Shown: positions 5,661 to 14,002 of the stretch, piece after piece
How the letters are laid out: the number at the start of each line of letters is the position of its first letter
Numbering within the stretch: position 1 is the first letter of the stretch
DNA from: Bacillota bacterium
GTDB lineage: Bacteria > Bacillota > Clostridia > Lachnospirales > WQUN01
Assembly (NCBI GenBank): GCA_009782085.1
Contig: WQUN01000081.1
Coordinates: 1 to 14,031, forward strand
Length of the DNA: 14,031 nt
Direction: 5' to 3'
The notes under the pieces: model-generated
Database searches by the model: none
The model's input: the letters and a program-made list of their open reading frames with translations, nothing else
Told to the model about the DNA's origin: nothing
Program-made: the position numbers and the translations under genes

Positions 5661-7991
5661 TTATCTCACGGCCTCGACGATATGCGTCTTCCCATCCCCG
5701 TAAGCCGGGACCAGCCCGTCCGTGACCTCCGCGCCGTCCGCGGTCACGGAGTAGCGCGCCGCGCTGCCGCAGTTTCTGACGCGTATATCGTAAAAAGCTC
5801 CCCTATACGCCCGGCGGTACGTGATCTCCCCCCAGCCGGACGGCAGGTTCGGGCGTATCCTCAGCCCGTCGTAATCGGCCTCGACCCCCAGCATGTCGCA
5901 GGCCAAAACCTGATTCAGCCAGGCGATGGAGCCGGTTATCCAGGTGAATTCCATCTGATAGGCGTTGTTCCTGTGGTCCGGGCCGTAGTAGCAGTTGGCG
6001 TAGACGTAGGGAGGGCAGCCGCCCTTTTTCCCGCCGGGGTAGCCCGGAGAGAGCGCCTTGAAGACCTCGTAGGCCTTGTCGGCGCGTCCGTTGCGCAGGA
6101 GGCCGAGTATCAGCCAGATGTTTACGTGGGTGTATATCGTCCCGTTTTCGCAGATGCCCGGTTCGAGGGCGCTGATCCGGCCGATTCTGGGGTCGATCCG
6201 CGTGAACGTGGGGGCCAGCAGGCGGTAGCCCTGGTCTGTCAGGAGCATTTCGTCGCAGGAGACGATTATCTTTTCGGCGTATTCCTCCGGGACGCCGGAA
6301 ATCAGCGCCCAGGCCTGCGGCTCGCAGAATATGCGCCCCTCCGCGTTCGCGGCGGAGCCGATCCTGCCGCCGTCGTCGTCGAAGCAGCGCAGGAACCAGT
6401 TTCCGTCCCAGGCGTTTTTAATCAGCGCCTGTTTCATGTCGTCGGCCAGCCTCGCGGCGGTATTGGCCTTGCCTTTGTCGCCGATATAGGCGTACAGCCC
6501 GGCCATCCGGTTCAGCGCCTCGGCGTAGGCCTGGCTGAGCCAGACGCTTTCCCCTTTGCCCTTTACGCCGACGGCCGTGAGCGAGTCGTTCCAGTCCCCG
6601 AACTTTATCAGGCAAAGCCCGTGAGCGCCCCTGTGGTTTCCCAGGAAAGCGAGCGCGCGCTCCGCGTGACCCAGGACGCTGTCCGCGCCGCCGTCGTAGA
6701 ACGGGGCCTCCGCGTCCAGCAACTCCTTGTCGCCCGTCTCCTTGACATACGCGGTCAGCGTGAAAACCAGCCACAGCGCGCTGTCGGAGTACGGCTTAGC
6801 GTCGACCGGGTTCCAGCCGCGAAGCGCCGGGCCCTCCTGATACTGGTAGCGGACGGCTGTCAGGAGGATCTTTTTAGTCCGCTCCGGCTCGAAGAGGCAG
6901 GCCCCGTAGCCATGCTGCGCTATGTCGCGGTAGCCCATCCACCCCCAGCGGCACCAGGCCGCGCCGAAGGCCGACTGCTCCTTCATCCAGTAGTTGAACA
7001 TCCGGTCGAAATGCGCGTCAGGCGTGCGCACATGGTTAGCGGAGAACAGGCGGTCTTTCGCGGCCTTCAGCTCTTCGAGGCATTCCGTGAAACGCCCGAG
7101 GTATCTGGCCCTGGCCGCGGCGATCCCGCCGGCGCCGTCCGCGGCCCCCAAAATCAGGCGTATCGTCTTCGAGCCGCCCGCCTCGAGGGAAAAATCGTAC
7201 TGGGCCGCGCATATCGTCGCGTCGGAGCTGCCCGGCGTCCCGCTCAGTTTCCCCCTGACCACCGCGTCCGGGGCCGCCAGGTTCCCGTATTGCCCGACAA
7301 AGGCGTCCCGCGTGGAGTCGAAACGGTCGATTCTTACGTCGGAGGTCAGGAAGCCCGTTAAATAATCGTGCGGTTTGACATACGGGTGCTTCACGGCCAC
7401 GACGGCGTTGTTCGCGGCGTCGAAGCCGCCGGAGCGGTAGAGCATGTCGCCGTAGCTGTCGAAGCCCCATTTGTAGCGGAACTGCATCTGGCAGTACGCG
7501 AAGGCCGACAGATCCCGGCGCCTGCCGGACCTGTTGACGAATTCCACTTTCCAAAGCTCCACGGGGTCGTTCCCGTCCGGGACGAAGATCGTCAGGACCG
7601 CCTCGATCCCGTCCGTCAGGTTCGTGATGACCGTATAGCCGAGGCCGTGGGCGCAGGAATAGCTCTCGTACGCCTTGCGGCGCGGCTCCCAGTTGACGTT
7701 CCAGAACTCGCCGCTCTCGTTGTCCCTGACGTATATCAGGCGGCTCATCAGGCTTTCCCTGCCGTAGACGTCGAAATCGCAGACGCGGCCGTTGCCGGTC
7801 AAAAGCTGTATCGCCTCGTTTTCGCCGACCTGATAGTCGAAACAGCCGACGCCCGTTTGCCCGACGTTCGAAAAAACCGCCCCGTTCCAGAGGAAGTTGT
7901 CAAAGGCCCGCGGCGTGGCGGGGTCGTTTATGATGAACTCCTTCCCGTCGTCGCTGAAACGGCCGTAGGGATATTGGTTTACCACCGGCAT
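5661..7991 (-). CDS. GH94-like glycoside phosphorylase
   Basis: A 776-residue protein resembling the inverting glycoside phosphorylases of GH94 (cellobiose, chitobiose, laminaribiose and related phosphorylases), which split a beta-disaccharide with phosphate into a sugar-1-phosphate and a free sugar. An N-terminal beta-sandwich (about 1-300, with DPATPRAFDNFLWNG near the start) precedes an (alpha/alpha)6 barrel. Barrel motifs are YRDIAQH (354-360), YSDSALWL (401-408), FGDWNDS with the predicted general acid Asp469, GKGESVW (478-484), CENGTIYTH (614-622) and a phosphate-site TGS (686-688), followed by a C-terminal beta region. The usual RDxxQD reads RDIAQH here. An upstream in-frame extension to 8522 is an out-of-frame shadow of the hydrolase gene. 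ATG 7991 has GAAAGGGG just upstream and gives family-like sequence. The start overlaps the hydrolase stop by 13 bp, suggesting coupled translation. Specificity is unknown. Confidence 0.9.
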   Translation of the reverse strand: MPVVNQYPYGRFSDDGKEFIINDPATPRAFDNFLWNGAVFSNVGQTGVGCFDYQVGENEAIQLLTGNGRVCDFDVYGRESLMSRLIYVRDNESGEFWNVNWEPRRKAYESYSCAHGLGYTVITNLTDGIEAVLTIFVPDGNDPVELWKVEFVNRSGRRRDLSAFAYCQMQFRYKWGFDSYGDMLYRSGGFDAANNAVVAVKHPYVKPHDYLTGFLTSDVRIDRFDSTRDAFVGQYGNLAAPDAVVRGKLSGTPGSSDATICAAQYDFSLEAGGSKTIRLILGAADGAGGIAAARARYLGRFTECLEELKAAKDRLFSANHVRTPDAHFDRMFNYWMKEQSAFGAAWCRWGWMGYRDIAQHGYGACLFEPERTKKILLTAVRYQYQEGPALRGWNPVDAKPYSDSALWLVFTLTAYVKETGDKELLDAEAPFYDGGADSVLGHAERALAFLGNHRGAHGLCLIKFGDWNDSLTAVGVKGKGESVWLSQAYAEALNRMAGLYAYIGDKGKANTAARLADDMKQALIKNAWDGNWFLRCFDDDGGRIGSAANAEGRIFCEPQAWALISGVPEEYAEKIIVSCDEMLLTDQGYRLLAPTFTRIDPRIGRISALEPGICENGTIYTHVNIWLILGLLRNGRADKAYEVFKALSPGYPGGKKGGCPPYVYANCYYGPDHRNNAYQMEFTWITGSIAWLNQVLACDMLGVEADYDGLRIRPNLPSGWGEITYRRAYRGAFYDIRVRNCGSAARYSVTADGAEVTDGLVPAYGDGKTHIVEAVR

Positions 7992-8959
7992 TCCCCTTTC
8001 CGTACTTTTTCCCGTAATTCCGCCCGTTCCAGCCCGTCCGGGACGCGCAGGCGCTTCGCCGGCGCGGTCAGCGCGCCGTAAAGCTCCGGCCGGCGTTCCT
8101 CCAGGTAGCGCGCCCTGACGTCGGCGTGTCCCGACATTTGCGACGGATAGTACCAGCCCGGCTGCGTCTTGGGCTCGTCCAGGTCGATCTCCTTCGAGAC
8201 GACGGCGTCCCGGTAAAAGCCCGCGTCCGCCAGCGTCTGGCCCCAGCGGTCGATCACCCCGCTCTTGCCCGCCCCGTTGAAGACATAGTTCTTCGCGGTG
8301 AGGATGTAAACGGAGTTGTCGTTGGCCCTCGTCCTCAACGTGGCTTCGCCTATGGAGTCGTACCAGCCGTAGCCCGCCGTCGGGTGCAAAATCAGCTCCG
8401 CGCCCGAAAGGGCCAGTACGGACGCGGGTTCCGGGAACATCATGTCGTAACAGATCAGCGCGCCGGCCTTGCAGAAATCCAGCTCGATCACGTTGAGGCA
8501 GTCTCCGTCCTCCGCCTGCCACATCTCGTTCGGCGGCAGGTGGGTCTTTCGGTATTCCCCCAGGATCTGCCCGTTCGGGCCGAACACGGAGGCGACGTTG
8601 TAGTTTTTGCCGCCTATGCGCTTGAAATAGCAGGCCGCGACGTACATGTCCCGCTCCGCCGCGAGCTTCGAGTACCGCTCCTCGGCGGCCTCCGCCGAGA
8701 GGACGGCCAGCTCGTCAAAGAGCGCCGCGTCAGCCAGCAGGAAATACGCCAGCCCGCAGACGTCCTCGTTCGTCAGGGCGAGGGCCCTTCCGCGGTTGTC
8801 GCAGCGGCGGAGGAGGCCGAGGCTGTGTTCGATCCTCGGCAGGACGTGTTCGCGCAGGATCGCGGCCGGGTCGGCCTCGAAAGAGTCCGAGAGGCAGTCG
8901 AACCGGCGGTCGAACGGCAGGTCGCCGGCCTGGGTCGCGGACAGGATGACTTTTCGCAT
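7979..8959 (-). CDS. Carbon-nitrogen hydrolase (nitrilase superfamily)
   Basis: A 326-residue cytoplasmic protein of the nitrilase/amidase superfamily, which hydrolyses amides, carbamoyl groups or nitriles. The Glu-Lys-Cys triad can be placed at Glu65 (LTNEDVCG), Lys138 (GEYRKTHL) and Cys170 (ALICYDMMFPEPA). ILHPTAGYGW and LRTRANDNSVYIL are typical strands downstream of the nucleophile. The frame allows an ATG at 8980, but the ATG at 8957-8959 follows GGAGG by 7 nt and gives the normal family start (KVILSATQ), so I chose it. It lies 57 bp behind the heparinase-like gene and overlaps the GH94-like gene by 13 bp. Its placement inside a sugar operon suggests removal of an amide or carbamoyl group from the substrate or an intermediate. 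That is inference; no subfamily is identified. Confidence 0.9.
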   Translation of the reverse strand: MRKVILSATQAGDLPFDRRFDCLSDSFEADPAAILREHVLPRIEHSLGLLRRCDNRGRALALTNEDVCGLAYFLLADAALFDELAVLSAEAAEERYSKLAAERDMYVAACYFKRIGGKNYNVASVFGPNGQILGEYRKTHLPPNEMWQAEDGDCLNVIELDFCKAGALICYDMMFPEPASVLALSGAELILHPTAGYGWYDSIGEATLRTRANDNSVYILTAKNYVFNGAGKSGVIDRWGQTLADAGFYRDAVVSKEIDLDEPKTQPGWYYPSQMSGHADVRARYLEERRPELYGALTAPAKRLRVPDGLERAELREKVRKGECRW

Positions 8960-8975
8960 GGATCTCCCTCCGGAT

Positions 8976-8991
8976 TTCATTCAGAATGACA
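8976..8991 (-). repeat. Truncated copy of dispersed intergenic element
   Basis: On the minus strand this reads TGTCATTCTGAATGAA, matching the first 11 bases of the element at 1691-1719 and 13991-14019 (allowing T/C at base 9) and then diverging. It contains CATTC-A-GAATG, an inverted repeat. It sits just upstream of the hydrolase ribosome-binding site. It could be a decayed copy or a chance match. Confidence 0.4.
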
Positions 8992-9016
8992 GTTTATAGC
9001 AATGTCAACACATCCA

Positions 9017-10906
9017 TCATTGCACGACGCGCCTTATGATCATCTTTCTCTCCCCGGCGGAGGCTTCCTCGCGGATGACGATCCTGTAGAGCGTTTCGCC
9101 CCAGTTGGCGCGCAGGCGGCTCTCGGTCATCGGTATCTCCTCCACGGCGATCTCGTACGCGCTTTGGTTCGGGCAACCGGGCCCCGCCGCGTCCGGACGG
9201 CCAGTGGCCGCCCCTGCGGGGTTGCCCGGCGGCAGCGACACGAACACTTCTTCCCCGCCGGCGTTCAGCCTGATCCCGCCGTCCGTGACCTCCGGCTTCG
9301 CCGGCGTTATCAGGAACCGGCGAACCTCGCGGGTTCCGTCGAGCGCGAAGCTGTCCGTTATCCGGACCTCTTTCCCGGCGCGGTCTAAAGCGGCCTCCCG
9401 CCTCCAGGTCAAAATGCCGGCCTCCGCGGGATAAGCGTTTCGCAACTCCATCGACACGGCGCTGAGGCCGTCGTTCTGGAGGCATACCGTCCCGTCAGCG
9501 CGGAATTCGCCGCCGGCGCGCTGGTCGATCCCGGAAACCTGGACGCAGTTGTGGTAGTCCGAGCGGATGTACCATATGGCGTAGCGCTCGGGGCCGAACG
9601 TCTTTACGCTGTATTCCTCCGTGCCGATGTCTATGAAAAGCGGCTTCCCGTTGAGGTAGACCACAAAATTGCCGATGTCGTTGTGATTGTGGGATTCCAG
9701 GTTGTTCCCGCCCTTGGCGGAGAGGAAGAACCCCTCCGGGCCGTTCTCTTTCTCCCTGGCGGTCATGACCTCCGTCTTCCATAGCCAGGCCTGAAGGGGG
9801 TAATATCCGGCAGTAGGCGCCGGGTTTTCGCGGAATATCTCCTTCAAATAGCGGTAGGGCTTGAACCAGTCGTATATCGCGGGCTTGGCCGGCTTCGCCG
9901 ACGCGCCCAGCCTCATCATGTTTTCGTCGCCGACGGCCTTACCGAAGCGGTAGACGACCTGGTCGAGCTCGACAATAGCGTCCCCGTCCGCGTAGTTCAC
10001 GAAATAATTGCCGTCGATGTAAGTCTTGGTTATATACTGCCCGATTAGCCGGAGCTTTTCGTTGCCGAACGCGTCTATCGCGCCGCCGGAGGCCTCGCGC
10101 AATATCTCCAGGCAAAGGAAAAGCCCGCCGCCGGCCGCGCCCCAGTACATCGGCCCCTCGTCGCAGCAACCGTCCGCCGGATAGGCGTCCACATAGGCGT
10201 CGAGGCTCCGGAAGACCTTGTACAACCCGCGCGAAACCGTGACGGGTTCGCTTTCGGTCAGAAGCAGGCACATTATCACGTTCACGTTGCACCAGGGGTT
10301 CCAGTTGTTGGCGCGTTCACCGGTGAATCCCATCCACCAGCAGTCGTCCCGGCCGAGGTACGGAAGGATTATCCGCTCCGCCACGCTCTCCCGGATTCTG
10401 GCGCGTATGCGGAGGCTGATTTTGTCCAGCTCGCCGCCCAGAAGGTACAGTATCCACGCCAGGAGCGACGCCGTTTCGGAGGAGCTGAGGTCCACCTCGT
10501 GGTTGGAGGCGTCCGGGATATCGTATCCGAACGGCTTCATGGCGAGGGGTTGTATCCATGAAGTCTCTTCGCAGGTCGAGATTATGCCGTTTACTATCTG
10601 ATCCATAAAGCGGCCCCCGCCCTCGAGGCACTCCGCCAAAGCCAGCGCGCCGAGGCCGGAGCGCCGCTCCCGGTAGCGGTCCCATTGGGGCTTCAGCAGG
10701 CCGGTCTTCCGCAGGGTAAGGTACATTTCGGCGGTTATCGGCGGCCATTGGTAATCCAGATATTTTTCGGCGATTTCGATGTAGCCGCCGGCTATGGCCG
10801 GGCCGACGCTTTTCCAGGCGTCTTCGCCATAGCGCGGGAAGGGGTTCCAGGAAACGGCGCGGAACGCCGCTTTGATGTCGTTCAGGTTGTATTTGTCCGT
10901 CAGCAT
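9017..10906 (-). CDS. Heparinase II/III-like polysaccharide lyase-type protein
   Basis: A 629-residue protein with the two-part layout of heparinase II/III-like lyases: a helical toroid (about 1-370) and a beta-sandwich (about 380-629). Visible signatures are NNWNPWCNVNV (200-210), CDEGPMYWGAAGG (248-260, with Tyr254 a catalytic candidate), ESHNHNDIGNF (404-414), GKPLFIDIGTEEY and YHNCVQV (451-457). Such proteins cleave uronate-containing polysaccharides or oligosaccharides by beta-elimination, although many family members are uncharacterised. No signal peptide is seen, which points to cytoplasmic action on imported oligosaccharides. ATG 10906 overlaps the regulator's stop in the arrangement ATGCTGA (7 bp), implying translational coupling. 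The ribosome-binding site (GAAGAG) is only moderate. The presence of this gene is the main hint that the substrate contains uronic acid. Confidence 0.88.
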   Translation of the reverse strand: MLTDKYNLNDIKAAFRAVSWNPFPRYGEDAWKSVGPAIAGGYIEIAEKYLDYQWPPITAEMYLTLRKTGLLKPQWDRYRERRSGLGALALAECLEGGGRFMDQIVNGIISTCEETSWIQPLAMKPFGYDIPDASNHEVDLSSSETASLLAWILYLLGGELDKISLRIRARIRESVAERIILPYLGRDDCWWMGFTGERANNWNPWCNVNVIMCLLLTESEPVTVSRGLYKVFRSLDAYVDAYPADGCCDEGPMYWGAAGGGLFLCLEILREASGGAIDAFGNEKLRLIGQYITKTYIDGNYFVNYADGDAIVELDQVVYRFGKAVGDENMMRLGASAKPAKPAIYDWFKPYRYLKEIFRENPAPTAGYYPLQAWLWKTEVMTAREKENGPEGFFLSAKGGNNLESHNHNDIGNFVVYLNGKPLFIDIGTEEYSVKTFGPERYAIWYIRSDYHNCVQVSGIDQRAGGEFRADGTVCLQNDGLSAVSMELRNAYPAEAGILTWRREAALDRAGKEVRITDSFALDGTREVRRFLITPAKPEVTDGGIRLNAGGEEVFVSLPPGNPAGAATGRPDAAGPGCPNQSAYEIAVEEIPMTESRLRANWGETLYRIVIREEASAGERKMIIRRVVQ

Positions 10907-11922
10907 AATCTCTTCACCGATTCCCTCTCCACCAGCTCGAACGGCACGATCCGCCCCAGCGGCGTCCCCGCGTCGCCGCCGTTTTCCTCCCTGAAGAAGT
11001 AATCCGCCGAGAGCCTGCCCATCAGCTTCCTGTCCGTCCTTATGGTGGTCAGGCGCGGCAGGACCATCTGCGCGGCCAGAATGTCGTCGAACCCCATGAC
11101 GGAGACGTCGTCCGGCACGCGGAGGCCCAGCCTGGAAAGGAGATGGATCATCGCGATGGCGATCCTGTCCCCGGCGCAGAACCAGGCGGTCGGGAATTTG
11201 CCGATTTTACGGACGTAAGGCTCCAGCACTTCCTCCGAATCGAACAGTTTGAACGTTTGCCCGCCCAAAATGTTGTAGCCGTTGCCGGGGTCCAGCCCGG
11301 CCTCGCGCATGGCCAGGCCGAAGCCGCACCAGCGCTCGTAGACGCTTACGGCCGAGTATATCGGCCCGATGAAGCCGATCTCCCTGTGCCCCAGGCCGAT
11401 CAGCCGCCTGGCGGCCGTCGCTCCGCCCATCAGGTTCGACGACCCGACATACGGCAGGCCGACGTACATGATGTCCACCGACAGCAGCGGAGGCCCCGCT
11501 TCCTTGAGCCTCTCCACGTATTTCCCGCTGAACACGCCGACGATGAGTATCCCGATAACCCTAAGTCCCCTGGGCATGGCCGGGAGCTCGCAGTTTGCCT
11601 CCATCTCGGCCGTGACCCCGATGTGGACGGCGCTGGCCCCGTGGGCCTTGGCCTCGCCGTCGATCGCCCAGAGCACCTCGGAGTAGAAGAAGATGTCGTC
11701 CTGGAGATACGCCGGGATGACGACCGCGAGGCAGGCGTCCCTAAGGGCGTCCGGGCGGGCGGCGCCGCCGTAGCCCATCTCCGCGGCTGTTTCGCTTATC
11801 CGGCGGCGCAGGTCGTCCCCGACGCCGCGAAGCCCGCGGAGGGCCAGTGAGACGGAGTTCTTGGATATGCCGAGGCGTTCGGCTATGTCGGCCATTGTTA
11901 CCTTTTTCTTGGTTCCGTCCAT
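10900..11922 (-). CDS. LacI-family transcriptional regulator
   Basis: A 340-residue LacI/GalR-type repressor. A helix-turn-helix at residues 8-30 (VTMADIAERLGISKNSVSLAL) is followed by the sugar-binding-protein-like core. Characteristic core segments are MGGATAARRLIGLGHREIGFIG (165-186, the usual GG..A..L...GH..I.FIG), VPDDVSVMGFDD (269-280) and LTTIRTDRK. The hinge is unusual: after GY at 50-51 comes GGAARPDALRD rather than the usual xPNxxAR-L, so DNA-minor-groove contact may differ. It probably senses a sugar imported by the neighbouring permeases and represses this operon. It is encoded inside the operon, between permease 2 and the lyase-like gene. Its site AAGGGG overlaps the stop codon of permease 2, so it is presumably autoregulated with the operon. 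Confidence 0.92.
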   Translation of the reverse strand: MDGTKKKVTMADIAERLGISKNSVSLALRGLRGVGDDLRRRISETAAEMGYGGAARPDALRDACLAVVIPAYLQDDIFFYSEVLWAIDGEAKAHGASAVHIGVTAEMEANCELPAMPRGLRVIGILIVGVFSGKYVERLKEAGPPLLSVDIMYVGLPYVGSSNLMGGATAARRLIGLGHREIGFIGPIYSAVSVYERWCGFGLAMREAGLDPGNGYNILGGQTFKLFDSEEVLEPYVRKIGKFPTAWFCAGDRIAIAMIHLLSRLGLRVPDDVSVMGFDDILAAQMVLPRLTTIRTDRKLMGRLSADYFFREENGGDAGTPLGRIVPFELVERESVKRLC

Positions 11923-11926
11923 TTTA

Positions 11927-12805
11927 TTACCCCTTCAAACTCCCCAGCGTAAGCCCTTTCACGAAAAACCTCTGGAAAAACGGATACACCAATATGATAG
12001 GCAAAGCGCCGATCATGATCTGAGCGCTCGTCAGTGTCCTGTTGGATATCTTCATCAGCCGCTGGATCTCGTTTTTGTCCATGTTGTCGAAGTTCGGGCG
12101 CTGGAGTACGTTGTGCAGATAAGTCGCCAGGGGGTATTTTTCGATGTTGTCCAGGTAGACCATCCCGGCGAACCACTCGTTCCAGTGCCCGACTGCCTGG
12201 AACACGATCAGCGTCGCTATGCACGGCATGGAGAGCGGCACGAAGATGCGGAAGAGCACGGTGAAATCCCCCGCGCCGTCCAGAAGGGCCGATTCCTCCA
12301 GCTCCGACGGGAGCTGGCGGAAAAAGTTCAAAAGGATCAGCAGGTTGTATACCGGGATCGCCCCCGGCAGCACGAGCGACCAGATGGTGTTCCTCAGGCC
12401 CGTCCACGTGACGACAAGGAAGGTGGGTATCATCCCGCCGCTTATCAGCATCGTCACCATGAAAAACCAGGCGAAGAACGACCTGCCCCTGAACACGCTC
12501 TTCGTTTTCGAGAGCGGGTAGGCGGTGACGATGGTCAGGAAAGTGTTGAGCGTCACGCCCAATAAGACCCTTTCCACGGAGTTCAGCATGGAGAGCAGAA
12601 AACGCACCTTGGTCAGCGCGAAGGCGTAAGAGGAAAGCGTGAAGCGCACGGGCCAAAGCCCGACCATGTTGGCGGTGGCCATGGCGGAATCGCTCAGAGA
12701 GACGGCCAGCACGTTTATGAACGGAAGGACGCAGGTTAGCGCGAGAAGCCCCAGTATCAGGTAGTTGAAAATGTCGAAATAGACCTCGTTCTTATATCTT
12801 CTCAT
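11927..12805 (-). CDS. Sugar ABC transporter permease 2 (YtcP/LplC-like)
   Basis: A 292-residue inner-membrane permease of the MalG-like carbohydrate ABC transporter group, closest in style to YtcP/LplC of Bacillota. About six hydrophobic spans are visible, near residues 12-35, 70-95, 109-131, 140-160, 185-205 and 255-276. The cytoplasmic EAA loop that contacts the ATPase is at 168-192 (ELEESALLDGAGDFTVLF). It pairs with permease 1 to form the channel. TAG of permease 1 and AGGGGGG upstream of this ATG overlap, with a 12-bp gap between the genes. No ATPase gene is in the window; transporters of this type often share one ATPase (MsmX-like) encoded elsewhere. The transported sugar is unknown, though relatives carry uronate-containing or complex oligosaccharides. 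Confidence 0.93.
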   Translation of the reverse strand: MRRYKNEVYFDIFNYLILGLLALTCVLPFINVLAVSLSDSAMATANMVGLWPVRFTLSSYAFALTKVRFLLSMLNSVERVLLGVTLNTFLTIVTAYPLSKTKSVFRGRSFFAWFFMVTMLISGGMIPTFLVVTWTGLRNTIWSLVLPGAIPVYNLLILLNFFRQLPSELEESALLDGAGDFTVLFRIFVPLSMPCIATLIVFQAVGHWNEWFAGMVYLDNIEKYPLATYLHNVLQRPNFDNMDKNEIQRLMKISNRTLTSAQIMIGALPIILVYPFFQRFFVKGLTLGSLKG

Positions 12806-12817
12806 GTCCGCGCCCCC

Positions 12818-13774
12818 CTAAAATATCCTGTAGTCCGCAAACCTGTGCGCCAGATAATAGGCGATGCTGACCAAAAAGAAAGAGACCACCGATTTGAAAA
12901 GCCCGATGGCCGCGGCGACGTCATAGCGCGGCATGGAGTCGCGCGAGGCCTGGATGCCCACGCGGTAGACCAAGGTGTCGATGATGTCGCCGAATTTGTA
13001 GACGACCGGCGAGATCATGTTCTGCACCTGGTCGAAGCCGCCGTCGAGGACCGTGCCGAGCTTGAGCGTGGCGTTCAGCACGATTATCGGCACGATGCCG
13101 GGCACGGTTATGTTGAGCATACGGCGAAAGCGGTTCGCGCCGTCGACCCTGGCCGCCTCGTAGAGGGACGGGTCGATGCCGAGGATCGCCGCCAGATACA
13201 GGATCGAGGCGTAGCCGAAGCCCTTCCACAGATCGGTGAAGATCACCGTGAACGGGAAAATGTTGGCGTTTCCCATGAAATAGACCGGCTTCAGGCCGAT
13301 AAGCGCAAGGAAGGCGTTGAGCGCGCCGGTGTTCGGGGACAGAATGTCCTTGAACAGCCCGGCGATTATTACCCAGGATATGAAAAACGGAAGGTATATG
13401 AAGGTCTGCACCGTCCGCTTGTACCAGAGGAGCCTGACCTCGTTTAGCAATATGGCCACGATGATCGGGAAGATCAGCCCGAGCACGATCTTGAACGCGG
13501 ATATGAACAGGGTGTTGCTGAGCGCCCTGGTGAAGGCCTGCAGGCCGAAAATATAGCGGAAGTTCTCGAAGCCGACCCATTGAGAGCCGAAAAGCCCCTT
13601 GGAGAACTCGAACTTCTGAAAGGCGATCACGAGGCCCATCAGGGGCCCGTAGGAATATACCGCCACGAGCGCGAGAGCGGGGAGCAGCATTATATAGAGA
13701 GCCCAGCGGACGCGCCGGCTCTTTTTGCGCTTTGCCGGAGGGTTGACCTTCGCGGCTGCGGGCATGGAATCCAT
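12818..13774 (-). CDS. Sugar ABC transporter permease 1 (LplB/YteP-like)
   Basis: A 318-residue inner-membrane permease of the MalF-like group, LplB/YteP type. A basic N-terminal tail (AKRKKSRRVR) leads into the first span (about 24-45), followed by about five more. The EAA loop is clear at 196-204, EAARVDGAN, followed by RFRRMLNITVPGI. The frame can begin at TTG 13780, but ATG 13774 lies 8 nt after AGGGGG, while TTG lies only 3 nt after it, so ATG is preferred. It is the first gene of the minus-strand series. Its ribosome-binding site abuts the heptamer array at 13791-13913. The matching solute-binding protein gene is not seen and may lie outside the window. Confidence 0.93.
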   Translation of the reverse strand: MDSMPAAAKVNPPAKRKKSRRVRWALYIMLLPALALVAVYSYGPLMGLVIAFQKFEFSKGLFGSQWVGFENFRYIFGLQAFTRALSNTLFISAFKIVLGLIFPIIVAILLNEVRLLWYKRTVQTFIYLPFFISWVIIAGLFKDILSPNTGALNAFLALIGLKPVYFMGNANIFPFTVIFTDLWKGFGYASILYLAAILGIDPSLYEAARVDGANRFRRMLNITVPGIVPIIVLNATLKLGTVLDGGFDQVQNMISPVVYKFGDIIDTLVYRVGIQASRDSMPRYDVAAAIGLFKSVVSFFLVSIAYYLAHRFADYRIF

Positions 13775-13789
13775 GGACAATACCCCCTG

Positions 13790-13910
<121 letters not shown>

Positions 13911-13913
<3 letters not shown>

Positions 13914-13920
13914 TATACCA
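13911..13920. promoter_or_regulatory. Perfect 10-bp palindrome TGGTATACCA, possible operator
   Basis: TGGTATACCA is its own reverse complement and lies at the upstream edge of the heptamer array, about 137 bp before permease 1. It could be an operator or part of a promoter, but it lacks the central CG common in LacI-family operators and no good -35/-10 pair was found around it. Assignment is speculative. Confidence 0.2.
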
Positions 13921-13930
13921 TATCAAAAAT

Positions 13931-14002
13931 CGTTGGGCTGCATGTCATCCTGAGCGTTGGGCTGCATGTCATCCTGAGCGTCGGGCTGCATGTCATCCTG
14001 AG
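13931..14002 (+). repeat. 24-bp tandem triplicate
   Basis: Three 24-base units (13931-13954, 13955-13978, 13979-14002), each starting CGTYGGGCTG and ending CATCCTGAG. Units 1 and 2 are identical and unit 3 differs by one base. Each carries the first 12 bases (TGTCATCCTGAG) of the dispersed element, and the third continues into a full copy. It looks like local amplification of the element's left part. Confidence 0.9.

Noticed and set aside
5682..7361. 559-codon open frame on the plus strand
   Set aside because: It lies wholly antisense to the GH94-like gene, which has clear family motifs; the translation is low-complexity Val/Arg/Gly-rich, as expected for a shadow frame in GC-rich DNA.
7992..8522. 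In-frame N-terminal extension of the GH94-like gene
   Set aside because: It overlaps the carbon-nitrogen hydrolase in another frame and translates to Arg/Gly-rich sequence with no family similarity; ATG 7991 has a good ribosome-binding site.
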